DNA of 64,000 nucleotides, taken from Saprospiraceae bacterium (GTDB lineage: Bacteria > Bacteroidota > Bacteroidia > Chitinophagales > Saprospiraceae). The notes under the pieces were generated by a model. It did no database searches and was not told where the DNA came from. It saw only the letters and a program-made list of their open reading frames with translations. Shown piece after piece: positions 38,642 to 48,511 of the stretch (positions are counted from its first letter, which is position 1; every line of letters begins with the position of its first letter). The stretch is taken from contig JAHDDE010000007.1 in NCBI GenBank assembly GCA_020629515.1, positions 41,797 through 105,796 of the forward strand, given 5' to 3'. The position numbers and the translations under genes were made by a program.

Positions 38642-41600
38642 GTATGTTGTTTTAGGGGCCGTTGTACTATCCATGCTGGGCTGCAATAATCGTCCAACTG
38701 TATTTAAAGAAATTTTATCAACACATAGTGGAGTTCAATTTAATAACGAATTGATAGAATCTGATACATTGAATATTCTCGATTATGAATATATGTATAA
38801 TGGTGGTGGAGTTGGGATTGGAGATTTTAACAATGATGACCTACTTGATATAGTTTTTACCGGAAACCTTGTAAGTAATGAACTTTATATAAATAAAGGC
38901 AATTTTCAATTTGAGAATATTTCACACAATGTGGGTTTCAATCAAGAGAACCTCTGGTCTCATGGAGTAAGTATTGTTGACATCAATAATGATGGATGGG
39001 ATGATATTTATATCTCTAATAGTAAATCAGAAAATGCAGAAAATAGAAAGAATAAGCTTTACATCAATCTTGGTGAAGTAGATGGGGCTATAAAATTTAA
39101 AGAATCCAGTGAGGCATATGGCCTGGCTGACGATTCATATACACTCAACAGTGCGTTTTTTGATTACGACAATGATGGAGATTTAGATGTGATCATGATT
39201 GTCAATGAAATGGGCAATACACGAAATCCTGGTAAGTATAACAATAAGCAAGTTCAGAAAACTTATCAACGTGTTGATCGCTTATATCGCAATGATTTTG
39301 ATGAAACTAAAGGTCATCCTGTCTTTACCGATGTATCTGATGAGGCAGGCATCATTTTTCCTGGATTTAGTTTGGGGGTTAATATTAATGATATCAATAA
39401 AGATGGATATAAAGATATATACATCACTAATGATTTTTTGTCAGATGATCTCATGTATATCAACCAAGGGGACGGGACTTTTATGAATCAAGCTGAGCAG
39501 TACTTGAAGCATAGTTCTTATTCTGCTATGGGAAATGATGTCGTGGATATTAATAATGACGGATATGACGATATCATTGCGGTTGATATGCTTCCTGAAG
39601 ATAATTATCGACAAAAGCGGATATTGGGCCCCACCAATTATAATTTTTATTTAAACAATGACAAGTTTGGATATTCTTATCAATTTGTAAGAAATACACT
39701 TCAACTCAACCCTGGTATCGAGCCTTCAAATGTCGATATCTTCAAATTTCAGGATGTGGCTTTGCAATCTGGTATTTCTGCAACAGATTGGAGTTGGACC
39801 CCATTAGTGGCGGATTATGACTTAGATGGCCTGAGGGATATTATTATAACCAATGGATTTCCAAAGGATGTAACTGATCGAGATTATACTGACTATAAAG
39901 CAGATGCATTTGCATTCGCTCCAAAGGAAGTACTTCTATCTAAAATACCTTCTGTCAAAATAAGCAATTATGTTTATCACAATCAGGGCGATGCTGTATT
40001 CAGCAACGTTACTCAAGATTGGGGTTTTGAAAGGGCCACATTTTCTAATGGAGCAGCTTATGCAGATTTGGACAATGATGGAGATTTAGATGTGATTATA
40101 AATAATATCAATGATAAGGCTTCTATATATGAGAATACCATACAAGGCAATAATTACTTAAAAGTGCAACTGACAGGTCCAGCTCATAACAAGGATGCCA
40201 TAGGCGCAAGAATTGTAGTTGATCTGGGTGAAAGCATAATGGAAGTGGAGTGCTCACCATATAGAGGCTATCTATCTTCTAATTCTAAGATTTATTCTTT
40301 TGGATTAGGCACATTAGATGAAATCAAGCAAATAAAGATTATCTGGCCCGATCAAAGTTATACCACACTTGAGAATATAGCGGCCAATCAATTACTGACC
40401 ATAGATTATTCGACATCCGCTAGCACATCATATAAGAATATAAAGGGCAACAGCACTACACTTTTTAAGAGAGATAGCAACTTCAAAGTACCTCACTTAG
40501 AGTGGGATTACATAGATTATAATATACAACCTCTATTGCCTCATAAGCTGTCGCAGTTAGGACCTGGTATGAGTGTTGCCGATTTTAATAATGATGGATT
40601 AGATGATCTCTATCTATCTGGATCAGCTTATATGAGGAGTTCTATACTCTATCAAAAAGAGGATGGTAGCTTTCTTCTTGATTCTATAGAATCTCTAAAT
40701 ATTAAACCCGAAGAAATGGGAGTATTATTTTTTGATATGGACGGAGATGAAGATAAAGACATTTATATTGCTACTGGTAGTTATGAGTTTGAGGCAGATG
40801 ACAGTGTGCAGCAGGATATAATATTAAAACAAGAAGATGGTCGATTTATAGAGACACAAGGATTACCTTCGATGATGACGAGCTCCTCTAAGGCCACTGC
40901 TGCTGATTTTGATAGAGATGGCGATTTAGATGTTTTTGTAGCAGGTCGAGTCATACCTCAGCTTTACCCAAAGTATGCAGATAGCCATTTATTAAAGAAC
41001 GTCTCGAAAAATGATAATATAAGCTTCGAAAAGTATCAAGAGGCATTATTTGAAAATGTTGGCCTGATATCGGATGCTCTATGGACAGACTATAATGGAG
41101 ATAATTGGCTTGATTTAATATTGGTTGGCGAACTACAAGAAATACAGTTTTTCAAGAATCATGAAGGAGAGTTAAAAAAGGATAAGGACTTAGGATTGCA
41201 CGGTATTTATGGATTTTGGAATAGTATAGAAAGTGTAGATATAGACTTAGATGGTGACATGGATTATATAATAGGAAATCGTGGCACTAATAATTTCAAT
41301 AAGATCAGTGCTGAATATCCTTATAGAATTTATGTAAAAGATTTTGATCAAAATGGATCCATAGATGCGGTACCCAGCGCTTATTTTTTGGATCAGGAAG
41401 GAGGATATTCAGAATATCCGACATGTTCAAGGATGGATATGGCGAAAGAGCTAAATGCTACGAGAAAAATGTATCCTTCCTATCATGAGTATGGACAGCT
41501 GAAAATCACTAAGCTATTTAAGGATTCAACAAGACAAAATTCAGAAATATATCAAGTAAACAAAGTTGAGAGTGTAGTATTGCTCAATGTGGAAGGCCAA

Positions 41601-42128
41601 TTCTCAATGATTGATTTACCCAAGGAAGCTCAGATAGCACCAGTTTTTGGTATGCAAGCCGAAGACTTTGATGGAGATGGAGCAATAGATCTGCTTCTCG
41701 TGGGCAATGATTATGGCAATGAGCTCATTCATGGACGTTTGGATGCTTTAAATGGTTTGTTATTAAAAGGTCATGGCAACGGGAAGTTTGAGGCGATCCC
41801 TAATAGACTTTCAGGCTTTAATGTGCCAGGTGATGGTAAGTCATTGGTCAAGCTAAAAACACTTGGAGGTTACAGCTTTATAGCAGCAGAGAATATGGGG
41901 CAGTACAGAAAATTTGATTTGAGTGATGATAGAAAATCATTAAGCTTGTTGGAAAATGAATGGCAGGTAACTTTTGACAATGGTAAGAGGACTTGGAGTC
42001 AGGAATATGTCATTGGTGATAGTTATTTAGGTCAAAGTACTCGTTGGATAACTATACCAGAAGAAATCGAATCCATATCAATAAAGGATTACGAAGGCAA
42101 TACAAGAATAATCAATGCAAAAAATTAA
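38634..42128 (+). CDS. giant FG-GAP/ASPIC-UnbV lipoprotein 5 (with C-terminal extension)
   Basis: 1164 residues, the longest of the set. The signal ends VVLSMLGC (C17) but the next residues, NNRPTVFKE, are not acidic, unlike the neighbours, so surface export is less sure. First propeller (about 55-500, YMYNGGGVGIGDFNNDDL, FDYDNDGDLDVIMIVNE), ASPIC/UnbV domain (about 515-590, IGARIVVDLGE, PYRGYLSS, KIIWPDQ), second propeller (about 640-1100, ADFNNDGLDDLYLSGS, ADFDRDGDLDVFVAGRV). The final 60 or so residues (from about 1105) form an extra region absent from the others. It begins within the previous stop region (ATGAGTAAG) and overlaps the next gene by 14 nt. Confidence 0.91.
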   Translation: MSKYVVLGAVVLSMLGCNNRPTVFKEILSTHSGVQFNNELIESDTLNILDYEYMYNGGGVGIGDFNNDDLLDIVFTGNLVSNELYINKGNFQFENISHNVGFNQENLWSHGVSIVDINNDGWDDIYISNSKSENAENRKNKLYINLGEVDGAIKFKESSEAYGLADDSYTLNSAFFDYDNDGDLDVIMIVNEMGNTRNPGKYNNKQVQKTYQRVDRLYRNDFDETKGHPVFTDVSDEAGIIFPGFSLGVNINDINKDGYKDIYITNDFLSDDLMYINQGDGTFMNQAEQYLKHSSYSAMGNDVVDINNDGYDDIIAVDMLPEDNYRQKRILGPTNYNFYLNNDKFGYSYQFVRNTLQLNPGIEPSNVDIFKFQDVALQSGISATDWSWTPLVADYDLDGLRDIIITNGFPKDVTDRDYTDYKADAFAFAPKEVLLSKIPSVKISNYVYHNQGDAVFSNVTQDWGFERATFSNGAAYADLDNDGDLDVIINNINDKASIYENTIQGNNYLKVQLTGPAHNKDAIGARIVVDLGESIMEVECSPYRGYLSSNSKIYSFGLGTLDEIKQIKIIWPDQSYTTLENIAANQLLTIDYSTSASTSYKNIKGNSTTLFKRDSNFKVPHLEWDYIDYNIQPLLPHKLSQLGPGMSVADFNNDGLDDLYLSGSAYMRSSILYQKEDGSFLLDSIESLNIKPEEMGVLFFDMDGDEDKDIYIATGSYEFEADDSVQQDIILKQEDGRFIETQGLPSMMTSSSKATAADFDRDGDLDVFVAGRVIPQLYPKYADSHLLKNVSKNDNISFEKYQEALFENVGLISDALWTDYNGDNWLDLILVGELQEIQFFKNHEGELKKDKDLGLHGIYGFWNSIESVDIDLDGDMDYIIGNRGTNNFNKISAEYPYRIYVKDFDQNGSIDAVPSAYFLDQEGGYSEYPTCSRMDMAKELNATRKMYPSYHEYGQLKITKLFKDSTRQNSEIYQVNKVESVVLLNVEGQFSMIDLPKEAQIAPVFGMQAEDFDGDGAIDLLLVGNDYGNELIHGRLDALNGLLLKGHGNGKFEAIPNRLSGFNVPGDGKSLVKLKTLGGYSFIAAENMGQYRKFDLSDDRKSLSLLENEWQVTFDNGKRTWSQEYVIGDSYLGQSTRWITIPEEIESISIKDYEGNTRIINAKN

Positions 42129-43581
42129 CATTGTTTATTTATTAAGTATTATTGGTTTTACTGCTGTGTTAAGCTGTACTGGAGAGTCTAATCAAATAGA
42201 AAAAGTAAAAACTCACTGTGGATCGTGTCATCTGGTACCAGATCCATCTCATTTGTACTCTGATACTTGGGAAAAAGGAGTATTTCCAGAGATGTCCAAT
42301 TATTATGTTTGGGAGAATACTTCTACTTTATATCCCTATGCTAACAAGACTTTCTATAATAAGAAAGGCCAGCTACCTATGGATGATGAGACTTGGACAG
42401 CAATACTCAATTACTTTAAAGACAATGCTAGTAAAGATCCCATTAGATCGAGCATGCTGCCTGATCAAGAGATATTTGATGAGGAAATTATCAATTACCT
42501 ATCTTCTACAACACCTCAGATAACTGCGATAGATATTGATGAGGCAGGGGTGGTAAGAGCTTCGACAATACGTAGTGGTTTTTCGCATTCAGGCCTATAT
42601 AAATTTACATTAGATAATTTGTCAGATTCCATTATCACTTTACAAGAGGATATAGTTTCTCAGATTTTACCAATTGAAGGTGATAGCTTATTGCTTTTGG
42701 ATATGGGAAGGATTGACCCTCAGGATCAACCTATAGGCTCTGTAAGTGCGTATAATTATCAAGAAAGTGAAATGCGCCAAACAGAATTGATTGGTCAATT
42801 AAAGCGTCCTGTTTATCTGAGTAAATACGCAAACGATCTTATCATATCTGAATTTGGCCACGTAACAGGTTCAGTGACTCGATATTCGTTAGATAATATC
42901 GATAATGATAAACAAACTCTGCTTGCATTACCTGGATGCTATAAGTCTTATATAACAAATGATAAAATGATCGTAGTGTGCAGTCAAGCGCATGAAGGAA
43001 TCTACGAGATAGACTTAAGAGATCCCGATAAAAAACGAGCAATTCTAACGTTTCCACCAGAATTTGGTTTGAGCGATATGGAGGTAGCAGATATGAATGG
43101 TGATGGTCATATGGACATCATTATGACTAATGGTGATAACGCAGACTACTCTATACAAGCTAAAGAATATCATGGAGTCAGGATATTTTTAAATGATGGA
43201 ACTGGTAACTATGAAGAGTCATTTTTTCATCCTATGTATGGAGCGTCGCAGGTGAAAGTGGTAGATTTTAATCTGGATGGCAATTTGGATATAATAGCAG
43301 CGTCCTATTTCGCAGTAGATCCTGATGAATCTGTTCAGATTCTAATTAATAATGGAAATAAGAAGAAAGATCTTGGCTTTATACCATCAAAGGTAAAATT
43401 TGCGTCTAAAGGTCTTTGGATTGTGATGGATACTGGAGATTTAGATGGCGATGGTGATGACGATGTTGTCATAGGAAGCAATTTGATTGGGCCAACTGAG
43501 ATTAAAGATGAAGTGTTCTTGAATTCGCTGGTAGAAAACTCTATTGAATTTCTTGTGTTGTTAAATCGTTCAAAGAATTAA
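42115..43581 (+). CDS. haem c/FG-GAP repeat lipoprotein
   Basis: 488 residues. Lipoprotein signal (GFTAVLSC, C21) followed at once by a haem c site CGSCH (35-39) with the downstream pattern DTWEKGVFPEM, where M60 could be the distal haem ligand. The middle and C-terminal parts form one propeller with calcium-type loops ADMNGDGHMDIIMTNGD (about 323), VDFNLDGNLDIIAASYF (about 383) and GDLDGDGDDDVVIGSN (about 441). It therefore combines a small cytochrome-like domain with a binding propeller. An electron-transfer role is inferred from the motif only. It starts inside the end of the UnbV gene and lies 17 nt from the TonB receptor gene. Confidence 0.85.
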   Translation: MQKINIVYLLSIIGFTAVLSCTGESNQIEKVKTHCGSCHLVPDPSHLYSDTWEKGVFPEMSNYYVWENTSTLYPYANKTFYNKKGQLPMDDETWTAILNYFKDNASKDPIRSSMLPDQEIFDEEIINYLSSTTPQITAIDIDEAGVVRASTIRSGFSHSGLYKFTLDNLSDSIITLQEDIVSQILPIEGDSLLLLDMGRIDPQDQPIGSVSAYNYQESEMRQTELIGQLKRPVYLSKYANDLIISEFGHVTGSVTRYSLDNIDNDKQTLLALPGCYKSYITNDKMIVVCSQAHEGIYEIDLRDPDKKRAILTFPPEFGLSDMEVADMNGDGHMDIIMTNGDNADYSIQAKEYHGVRIFLNDGTGNYEESFFHPMYGASQVKVVDFNLDGNLDIIAASYFAVDPDESVQILINNGNKKKDLGFIPSKVKFASKGLWIVMDTGDLDGDGDDDVVIGSNLIGPTEIKDEVFLNSLVENSIEFLVLLNRSKN

Positions 43582-43598
43582 TTATTCAAAATATCAAA

Positions 43599-46019
43599 GT
43601 GAAAATCCTGAATAAGTATTTATTAGTTTACGTTCTTTGCCTTTTGTTTTTCGCTTTGTCAGGACAAGAAAAGTCAATCGAACAAATCATAATAGGTAGT
43701 CCAAATGCAAAATCAACCACTTACGAATTATCTGGATTAGTACAGGATCTGACTACTCAAGAGCCAATCATTGGAGCCAATATAACCGTAATCGGAGAGG
43801 AAAGTAAAGGAACTTCTACAGATGTGTCAGGTATATTTTCAATTGTACTACCCAATGGGGAAAGTGACCTTAAAATAGAAGTATTGGGTTATAAAGCTAA
43901 ACTTATCAACGTTAAAATCTATGAAGACGGAGCGATTAGGGTCAATATGATCCAATCAAGTATAGAGTTAGAACAAGTTACTATTAAAGGTAAATCTTCA
44001 AGAGATAATATTGAGTCTGTCATATCAGGATTAGAACAAATCAATATAGCAGAATTAAAGCAGATGTCACGCTTGATGGGTGAACTTGATGTGTTAAGGA
44101 GCATACAAAGTCTATCGGGAGTAACGAGTACAGGTGATGGAGCATCTGGATTCAATGTCAGAGGGGGTAACGCAGACGAAAACTTGATCTTGCAGGACGA
44201 TGCATTGATACTCAACCCATCACATACTTTGGGATTCTTTTCATTGTTTCATCCTGATTTGGTGGGTTCTGTTAATTTGTACAAAGGAGATCAGCCAGCC
44301 TCATTAGGAGGACGACTTTCATCAGTGTTGGATGTCAAATTGAGAGAAGGAAATAATGAAGAATATAAGTTTAATGGGGGTATAGGTTTAGCTTCTTCAA
44401 GGTTGACTTTTGAGGGTCCTATCAAAAAGCAAAAAGGTTCTTTTATAGTCGGTGGAAGAATTAGCTACATGGACTGGATATTAAACCAAATTAAGAACAT
44501 TAATGTACAAAGGAGTAAGGCTTTCTTTTATGACCTAACTGTTAAAGCAGATTCGCGTCTAACGGATAAAACCAAAGTAGGATTCACAGCTTTCCTCAGT
44601 GCTGATGAATTTAACTTTGCTGATGAAGTCAATTTTGAATATGAGACAAGAACGGTGACTGGCTATGTCAACCATCTATTCAGTGATCAGTGGAGTCTGA
44701 ACTTTATCCTCAACATTGGAGATTACAATAGTTCATTATTTGATATACAAGGTAATGATGTATCAAAATTCACTAATAAGGTGAGTTACATCAGGCCGAA
44801 TATCAAAAGTCTGTATCAGTTAGATGATACGAAGAGAATAACTATTGGTGCAGAGATCAACATATTCGATATTAGTCCTGGAGATATTGCACCAGAAGGT
44901 ACTATGTCTACTGTATTACCTCAGTCGCTACCCAATGAAAGAGCTGCAGCAATTAGTCCAAATATTCAATATGAATGGGATATAGATCCTACATTTTCAT
45001 TATCCCTTGGATTGAGATACACTACCTATAATAGGATAGGTGCTGGAGAATTTTTCACTTATGCTGAAGGAGCACCAAAACAGGAACGAACAGTTACAGA
45101 CATACTTACCTTTGGAGATGGAGAAAGTATAGCCAAGTACTCATCTTTTGAGCCAAGATTATCAATTAGAAAGAATATTACTGACGATGCATCAATAAAG
45201 GCAAGTTTCAATAAATCTTATCAATACTTGAATCAGATATCTAATACTTCTTCTTCTACGCCTATAGATATCTGGCAATTATCAGATTATCATATCGCGC
45301 CACAGGTTGCGTATAACTATAGCTTAGGATGGTTTCAGAATTTTAAGGATGGTGCCGTTCAATCGTCCATTCAAGCATTTTATAGACAGCAACCGGATAT
45401 TATCGAATATAAAGATTTCGCAGACCTTCTACTCAATGAGAATATCGAGAGAGAGTTAGTAAATGGGGAAGGACAGGCCTATGGTGTTGAGCTCAACTAT
45501 AAACGAGAGATGGAAAGAAGTAATCTACAGGTTAATTATACTTACTCCAGATCTCTTAGAAGGGTGGTAGAAAATGATGAACAAAATGCTATTAATAACG
45601 GAGACTGGTATGCTTCTAATTTTGACAAACCACATTCCCTTAATCTCAGATATAGTAAGAAAATAGCAAGGATGTCTGAGTTATCGGTCAACTTTACTTA
45701 TAGCACAGGGCGGCCATTGACTGTACCTATTAGCAATTTTACTGTAGATAACATTCGTAATATACCCATCTATTCAAATCGAAATGAATTTAGGATTCCT
45801 GATTATCATAGACTGGATGTTTCTTACTCAATTGGACCATTTGGCAAGAACTTGGATAAATGGGAAAGTACCTTAATTTTTTCAGTGTTTAACCTCTATG
45901 GTAGAGATAATGCATATTCTGTATTTTTTAGGCAACAGCCATCTCGAAGTGTGCAAGCATTAAGAATCGCAACATTAGGAGCTGCATTCCCTTCTGTAAC
46001 CTATAATTTCAAATTCTAA
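43599..46019 (+). CDS. TonB-dependent receptor with carboxypeptidase-like domain
   Basis: 806 residues from a GTG start at 43599; no better ATG precedes the signal peptide (YLLVYVLCLLFFALSGQ). A carboxypeptidase-D-like domain (about 43-130, LSGLVQDLTTQEPIIGANITV), a plug (about 145-260, GASGFNVRGGNADENLILQD, SVLDVKLREG) and a barrel with an aromatic end (SVTYNFKF) are visible. It is much shorter than SusC and belongs to the TonB receptor type paired with DUF4249 lipoproteins; the DUF4249 gene starts in its stop codon (TAATG). The substrate is unknown. Confidence 0.93.
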   Translation: MKILNKYLLVYVLCLLFFALSGQEKSIEQIIIGSPNAKSTTYELSGLVQDLTTQEPIIGANITVIGEESKGTSTDVSGIFSIVLPNGESDLKIEVLGYKAKLINVKIYEDGAIRVNMIQSSIELEQVTIKGKSSRDNIESVISGLEQINIAELKQMSRLMGELDVLRSIQSLSGVTSTGDGASGFNVRGGNADENLILQDDALILNPSHTLGFFSLFHPDLVGSVNLYKGDQPASLGGRLSSVLDVKLREGNNEEYKFNGGIGLASSRLTFEGPIKKQKGSFIVGGRISYMDWILNQIKNINVQRSKAFFYDLTVKADSRLTDKTKVGFTAFLSADEFNFADEVNFEYETRTVTGYVNHLFSDQWSLNFILNIGDYNSSLFDIQGNDVSKFTNKVSYIRPNIKSLYQLDDTKRITIGAEINIFDISPGDIAPEGTMSTVLPQSLPNERAAAISPNIQYEWDIDPTFSLSLGLRYTTYNRIGAGEFFTYAEGAPKQERTVTDILTFGDGESIAKYSSFEPRLSIRKNITDDASIKASFNKSYQYLNQISNTSSSTPIDIWQLSDYHIAPQVAYNYSLGWFQNFKDGAVQSSIQAFYRQQPDIIEYKDFADLLLNENIERELVNGEGQAYGVELNYKREMERSNLQVNYTYSRSLRRVVENDEQNAINNGDWYASNFDKPHSLNLRYSKKIARMSELSVNFTYSTGRPLTVPISNFTVDNIRNIPIYSNRNEFRIPDYHRLDVSYSIGPFGKNLDKWESTLIFSVFNLYGRDNAYSVFFRQQPSRSVQALRIATLGAAFPSVTYNFKF

Positions 46020-47071
46020 TGAAGAATATATTTATACCTGCGTTATTCTTCTTATTAATGATGTGCTCCTCATGTATAGAGGAAATAGATCTTAATATTG
46101 ATACTGATCAGTCCTTTGTGGTTATAGATGGATTAATCGGTGACGAGCTCCAGGAATACGTGGTAAGAGTTAATACCAGTGCTATAATAGGAGTGGGTAA
46201 TGATAACATCCTCAATCCTATTTCGGGAGCTAATGTATATGTTGTATCTGATAGTGGAGAGAAAATGGAATTTATAGAAGACCCAGAAGAGCTAGGTGCA
46301 TATAAGGCCGTAACTCAAGCCAAGGTAGGCAGTAGTTATTCTGTCGAAGTTAATCTTCCAGATGGATCGAAAATTATTAGTACTCCTACAGAAGTACTTC
46401 AGAAAGTTCCACTACAGGAAGTTGACTTCTTTGTGACGGCAGATGGAGAAATTAACTCATCGGGTAATTTTGTCACCTTAGAGTATGTCAATGTTTTTTT
46501 GAATACCACATTTGATGATAACGATAGACCTTTCCTAAGGTGGAGAGCAGAGGGTATATATGAATTTCAGGAAGTCTATCCGATGGCTTTTAATCCTCGA
46601 AAGTGCTATATAAATGATAATATAGACATTAATAACATACAGATATTTGATGGCACACTTTTAAATGGTGTAGAATTGTTTGATCAACCAGTATTTAGGA
46701 CGAGAATGAATCGAAGATTTAACGTGATTTACTGTGCTCATGTCACACAATATCGAATTTCTGAACAAGAATTTGACTATTGGGCCAATGTGGATCAATT
46801 GACCAATATTGATGGTACGTTATTCGATCCTCCACCGGCTACAATAAGAGGCAATCTGACTAACACGACTGATCCTTCTGTTAATGTTCAGGGATACTTT
46901 TCTGTGGTAAGTTTATCATCTAAAAGGATATTTATAGATGTGCAGAGAGAAGGATTTTTTGCAGAGACTGATTGTACATCATTCACTTTTAGACCTAACC
47001 CTCCAGAGTGTGCAGATTGCACTACTATACAACGTAGTACTCTTGAAAAGCCTGATTATTGGCCTTTTTAA
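46019..47071 (+). CDS. DUF4249 family lipoprotein
   Basis: 350 residues with signal FFLLMMCSSC, then IEEIDLNID, acidic and typical of surface lipoproteins. The following FVVIDGLIGDELQEYVVRV and ISGANVYVVSDSGE mark the DUF4249 fold, a beta-rich family that pairs with TonB receptors in Bacteroidota. The role is probably as a surface partner or lid for the receptor just upstream; this is inference from gene pairing. Five cysteines near the C-terminus (including CADCTT) may form disulfides. It is the last gene of the 33-kb cluster. Confidence 0.88.
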   Translation: MKNIFIPALFFLLMMCSSCIEEIDLNIDTDQSFVVIDGLIGDELQEYVVRVNTSAIIGVGNDNILNPISGANVYVVSDSGEKMEFIEDPEELGAYKAVTQAKVGSSYSVEVNLPDGSKIISTPTEVLQKVPLQEVDFFVTADGEINSSGNFVTLEYVNVFLNTTFDDNDRPFLRWRAEGIYEFQEVYPMAFNPRKCYINDNIDINNIQIFDGTLLNGVELFDQPVFRTRMNRRFNVIYCAHVTQYRISEQEFDYWANVDQLTNIDGTLFDPPPATIRGNLTNTTDPSVNVQGYFSVVSLSSKRIFIDVQREGFFAETDCTSFTFRPNPPECADCTTIQRSTLEKPDYWPF

Positions 47072-47301
47072 AACAGATACTTTAGTTTATCCTTTATTAT
47101 AGATGAAACTCAACCCATAGGATTTATGGCCAATTCCACTAACTGTAGCAGTTTGAATTATTAGTGAGACTACTTGCGGAGGCAGCTATGATACTGTAAG
47201 CGGTTTTGAGGTTATAATGCGTTTAAAGATATGGCTTTCCTTATTATAAGTGGTAGGATTTTAATATCTTTCAATAGAGTATTGATTTATAAATTTTTAA
47301 A

Positions 47302-47664
47302 ATGAAAAATACTTTAATCAAATTTTCGATGGCGATTGTTTTTCTCTTAGGAGGATGCATAAGTTCGGATACGTCAGAAATGGAACGTGTGAAAACTTCG
47401 ATCATGGAATACGCCGAAAGTAAGGGAGTATCTGAGGAATTTTTTCAGATTGAAATAATTGATTATAACCATGCTCCTAATGATTCTGATATTATGAAAA
47501 TTAAGAATCGAATTGATGAGATTGCTGTAAAATTAGAATCACAATCATTAGAATATCAGACGCTAACTAATGAGATGAATAAATTAAATGAAGAGGGAAG
47601 ACACGATGAGTTATTTCAACTCATAGAAAATAATATGCATTTGGGTCGTCAAGTCGATCTTTAA
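47302..47664 (+). CDS. small coiled-coil lipoprotein of unknown function
   Basis: 120 residues: signal with lipobox FLLGGC, then SSDTSEME, and a mature part that is almost wholly helical and charged (KIKNRIDEIAVKLESQ, LTNEMNKLNEEG), likely a short coiled coil. I do not recognise the family. It stands alone, 230 nt after the DUF4249 gene and convergent with the SDR gene. The ATG at 47302 follows an AT-rich stretch suitable for a promoter. Confidence 0.72.
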   Translation: MKNTLIKFSMAIVFLLGGCISSDTSEMERVKTSIMEYAESKGVSEEFFQIEIIDYNHAPNDSDIMKIKNRIDEIAVKLESQSLEYQTLTNEMNKLNEEGRHDELFQLIENNMHLGRQVDL

Positions 47665-47700
47665 GAAAATAGCATTAATCTTCAAAACTGAGTTAATTTT

Positions 47701-48495
47701 TCACAAAATAGTCGGCACTGTACCCCCATCAACCCTAATAGTAGAGCCATTAGTGGCAGAAGATAATGGACTACATAGATAGGTGACCATATTAGCTACT
47801 TCTTGAGTACTGGCAAAACGTTGAAGCAAACAATTTGGGCGATTATATTTGAAAAAGTCTTCTTCAACTTGATCCTTTGTCTTTCCTTCTTGTTGAGCCA
47901 AATTTTCTAAAAAATTAGAGGCACCTTCTGACATAGTCGAACCAGGTAAGACACTATTAATAGTGACACCAGTACCTTTAGTTAATTTGGCCAACCCATT
48001 AGCTAAGGCAATCTGTGCCGTCTTAGAGACTCCATAGTGAATCATCTCATCAGGAATTTGTATGCCAGATTCGCTACTGATAAAAATGATACGTCCCCAA
48101 TTATTAGTTAACATATGAGGTAGATATGTTCTGGATAATCTCACTCCACTCATCAGATTGACGTTCATCATATGATGCCAATCCTCATCTGTAATATCTG
48201 TAAATGATACAGGTGCAAAAATGCCTACATTATTGACTAAAATATCTACTGGTGGAAGTGCATTGATCAACTGATTGATTTCATTTGCGTCACTAAAGTC
48301 TGCTACTACACCTGATAAATTCGCATTTGGATGAGAATGCTTTATAGTTGTTATGGCCTCATCAATTCGTTTTTGCGTTCTGCCATTGATAAATACTTCG
48401 GCTCCTTCAGCAGCTAAGGTCATTGCGATAGCCAGACCTATTCCAGCAGTTGAGCCTGTTACCAACGCTTTTTTGTCAGTTAACTGATAATCCAT
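47701..48495 (-). CDS. SDR-family oxidoreductase
   Basis: 264 residues of the classical short-chain dehydrogenase type: nucleotide motif TGSTAGIG (13-20), NNVG, and the catalytic pair Y154 and K158 in YGVSK. The C-terminus ends with the usual VDGGTVPTIL. It oxidises or reduces an alcohol/carbonyl with NAD(P). It is the last gene of an operon with a sugar-type symporter and a PhyH dioxygenase, so it probably acts on the imported compound or its product. The substrate is unknown. Confidence 0.93.
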   Translation of the reverse strand: MDYQLTDKKALVTGSTAGIGLAIAMTLAAEGAEVFINGRTQKRIDEAITTIKHSHPNANLSGVVADFSDANEINQLINALPPVDILVNNVGIFAPVSFTDITDEDWHHMMNVNLMSGVRLSRTYLPHMLTNNWGRIIFISSESGIQIPDEMIHYGVSKTAQIALANGLAKLTKGTGVTINSVLPGSTMSEGASNFLENLAQQEGKTKDQVEEDFFKYNRPNCLLQRFASTQEVANMVTYLCSPLSSATNGSTIRVDGGTVPTIL

Positions 48496-48511
48496 CCGTC
48501 AAATTTTTTAA

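Noticed and set aside
42842..43057. 71-residue minus-strand frame within the haem c/FG-GAP gene
   Set aside because: It lies antisense to conserved coding sequence and shows no signal or domain.
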